Virus record (IMG/VR): IMGVR_UViG_3300034374_001694
Location: 1 to 23,985 of that record
Source of the DNA: a virus
Strand: one strand, 5' to 3'
DNA length: 23,985 nucleotides
The notes under the pieces were generated by a model. The model was given only the letters and a program-made list of their open reading frames with translations. It made no database searches and was not told the DNA's origin. Shown here in pieces: positions 23,286-23,985 of this stretch; position 1 is the first letter of the stretch; each line of letters starts with the position of its first letter. The position numbers and the translations under genes were made by a program.

Positions 23286-23455
23286 ATTAATATCCTCCTA
23301 GATATTTTAAATGTAGTCCCTAGGGGTTGTCGACTATACGCGTCTACATTTATGTTTATTATTTATGTATAGTAATTAATTACTACACTACTTTTAAGTA
23401 GAGTGCAAGAGAGCCTGTAATGTGGAGTGAATTTTTCCAACGATGTAGCTTTTTA
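23286..23455 (-). promoter_or_regulatory. Palindrome-rich intergenic control region
   Basis: A 170-nt gap with no gene, the longest in the window. It holds a promoter candidate (23369-23397), a palindrome AGTAATTAATTACT (23371-23384), an 8-bp inverted repeat AAATGTAG/CTACATTT (23309-23316 and 23344-23351) and, inside that, CCCTAGGG (23318-23325), GTCGAC (23329-23334) and ACGCGT (23338-23343). It ends in AGGAGG before the 184-residue gene. It most likely controls that gene at transcription and possibly at the mRNA leader. Confidence 0.6.
23369..23397 (-). promoter_or_regulatory. Candidate sigma70-type promoter
   Basis: On the minus strand TTAAAA (23397-23392) is followed after exactly 17 nt by TACTAT (23374-23369), four of six matches to each consensus box. 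The 14-bp palindrome AGTAATTAATTACT covers the 3' part of the spacer and most of the -10 box, where a repressor could bind. A+T-rich sequence gives such matches by chance, so this is a candidate only; it is placed sensibly in front of the 184-residue virion gene. Confidence 0.4.
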
Positions 23456-23680
23456 TTAAGTAGCTACTGAAACTGTAGGAGCGATAGCCTCGACTTTATT
23501 CTGCAAATGAGCTTCTTTTGCTTCTGCAGACTTAATATGTAAAACAATCTTTTTTACTTCGTCGTCTATCCTCACCATATCAAGAGTATATTTACCCTCG
23601 TTAAGATGTTCTTGCTCCCATTTGAGATCCAGTGATTTTTTCTTGTTGTAAAGATCCTGGATGTGTGGTTGCATCGTCAT
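23456..23680 (-). CDS. Small helical protein overlapping its upstream neighbour
   Basis: A 74-residue product from ATG 23680 (MTMQPHIQDLYNKKKSLDLK), with GAGGAAG (23687-23693) 6 nt before the start. A start at 23695 is also in frame, but that ATG lies against the ribosome site itself. The protein is a charged helix with coiled-coil potential (VRIDDEVKKIVLHIKSAEAK) and a short hydrophobic end. It overlaps the 90-residue frame upstream by 80 nt in a different frame, which is unusual in this otherwise economical map. I know no family; a scaffold-like or regulatory helix is possible. Confidence 0.6.
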   Translation of the reverse strand: MTMQPHIQDLYNKKKSLDLKWEQEHLNEGKYTLDMVRIDDEVKKIVLHIKSAEAKEAHLQNKVEAIAPTVSVAT

Positions 23681-23873
23681 ATATAACTTCCTCATAAGTT
23701 ATTCTATATCTCTCAGATCCAAACATTTTGTCTCCGAGATTTTCCCATTTTATAACATTTTGTCCTAGTTTGTCAACTATGGCTTGTTCAAGGGAAACTG
23801 CATCATCATTAGATGATACTTTAAATTTTGCGTAATGATTGTAAGCGATTATGGTAACTATAAATTTTTTCAT
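23601..23873 (-). CDS. Small protein of unknown function (90 aa)
   Basis: A 90-residue protein: MKKFIVTIIAYNHYAKFKVS, a helix AVSLEQAIVDKLGQNVIKWE and a strand ERYRITYEEVIYDD, then a polar tail from residue ~68 that lies in the overlap with the next gene. The alpha/beta core ends near residue 67, so the overlapped tail may be a free extension. The ribosome site is weak. The gene follows the GC-rich hairpin behind the putative capsid gene. I recognise no family. The A6 run at the overlap (see findings) could allow a frame change joining it to the next frame. Confidence 0.6.
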   Translation of the reverse strand: MKKFIVTIIAYNHYAKFKVSSNDDAVSLEQAIVDKLGQNVIKWENLGDKMFGSERYRITYEEVIYDDATTHPGSLQQEKITGSQMGARTS

Positions 23874-23897
23874 GGATTTGTTATCTTACTTTCTAAA

Positions 23898-23921
23898 TGA
23901 GGCGGAACTATGTCCGCCTCA
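23898..23921 (-). terminator. GC-rich hairpin behind the putative capsid gene
   Basis: A perfect 9-bp stem, TGAGGCGGA / TCCGCCTCA, with a 6-nt loop, lies 17 nt downstream of the TAA at 23939-23941. It stands out in A+T-rich sequence. On the minus strand it is followed by TTTAGAAAG, a poor U-tract, so it may be a partial terminator or an RNA-stabilising 3' end that sets capsid transcript levels rather than a full stop. Confidence 0.55.
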
Positions 23922-23938
23922 AATATTTTAATTAGTGA

Positions 23939-23985
23939 TTAAACACCTTCAACACCGAAGATACCTCTATAGTCAGAAACTCCAA
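23939..23985 (-). CDS. C-terminal end of upstream gene (possibly major capsid)
   Basis: Only the last 14 codons and the TAA (23939-23941) are present, reading GVSDYRGIFGVEGV. The gene enters from beyond the high-coordinate edge. Its place just before small structural genes and a terminator-like hairpin is where the major capsid gene stands in many podoviruses. That identity is a guess from position; 14 residues are too few for family assignment. Confidence 0.45.
   Translation of the reverse strand, partial: GVSDYRGIFGVEGV

Noticed and set aside
23329-23343. T7-type phage promoter around ACTATA in the control region
   Set aside because: Only the ACTATA core agrees; the upstream recognition part does not match, and the plus-strand copy points away from the genes.
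1-23985. tRNA genes, CRISPR arrays, insertion sequences, attachment sites
   Set aside because: None seen: no cloverleaf-like sequence noticed, no spaced direct-repeat array, no transposase or integrase. The only repeats are coding repeats in tail genes.

Overview
The window looks like the virion-morphogenesis half of a short-tailed (podovirus-type) marine bacteriophage. It is strongly A+T-rich, very compact, and every credible gene is read from the minus strand. The mix of small beta-rich structural proteins, tail proteins with VTG, GDITGVTAG and TFSNG repeats, and internal proteins carrying GG-R-I motifs resembles phages of SAR11/Pelagibacter and related marine bacteria. That host assignment is inference from style and composition; nothing here names the host directly. 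No integrase, replication, packaging, lysis, tRNA or CRISPR gene is visible.

Read in the direction of transcription (high to low coordinates), the window opens with the last 15 codons of an upstream gene that may be the major capsid gene. A GC-rich hairpin and two small overlapping genes follow. Next comes a 170-nt intergenic region dense in palindromes, with a plausible promoter. An abundant-looking 184-aa virion protein follows, ending at a UUCG-loop terminator-like hairpin. After it come two tandem related small proteins (91 and 97 aa), then a neck/connector block: a P22 gp4-like protein, a 165-aa protein and a SU10-type adaptor-like protein, then a 150-aa protein.

Between about 19.75 and 12.1 kb lies a receptor-binding and fibre block of seven genes. 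It holds an 846-aa mosaic fibre, a small coiled-coil protein, a 236-aa protein made of nine 22-residue repeats, a 333-aa fibre-like protein that shares its C-terminal 103 residues with the 846-aa fibre, a putative fibre-assembly protein, a LamG + SPRY-like protein, and a protein built of three internal repeats. A 653-aa nozzle/P22 gp10-like protein then returns to the tail core, followed by three small proteins.

A pair of overlapping glycosyltransferase genes (a GT-B/GT4 type and a GT-A DXD type, 9401 to 7565) sits inside this structural operon. Four probable internal or DNA-ejection proteins follow (354, 268, 280 and 1425 aa), then the start of another gene that runs off the window. Most junctions are a few bases or overlaps; seven are TAATG stop/start fusions, so the whole set probably works as one late operon with translational coupling. 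The most interesting items are the glycosyltransferase pair embedded in the virion block, the modular and repeated architecture of the fibre block, and the palindromic control region at 23286-23455.
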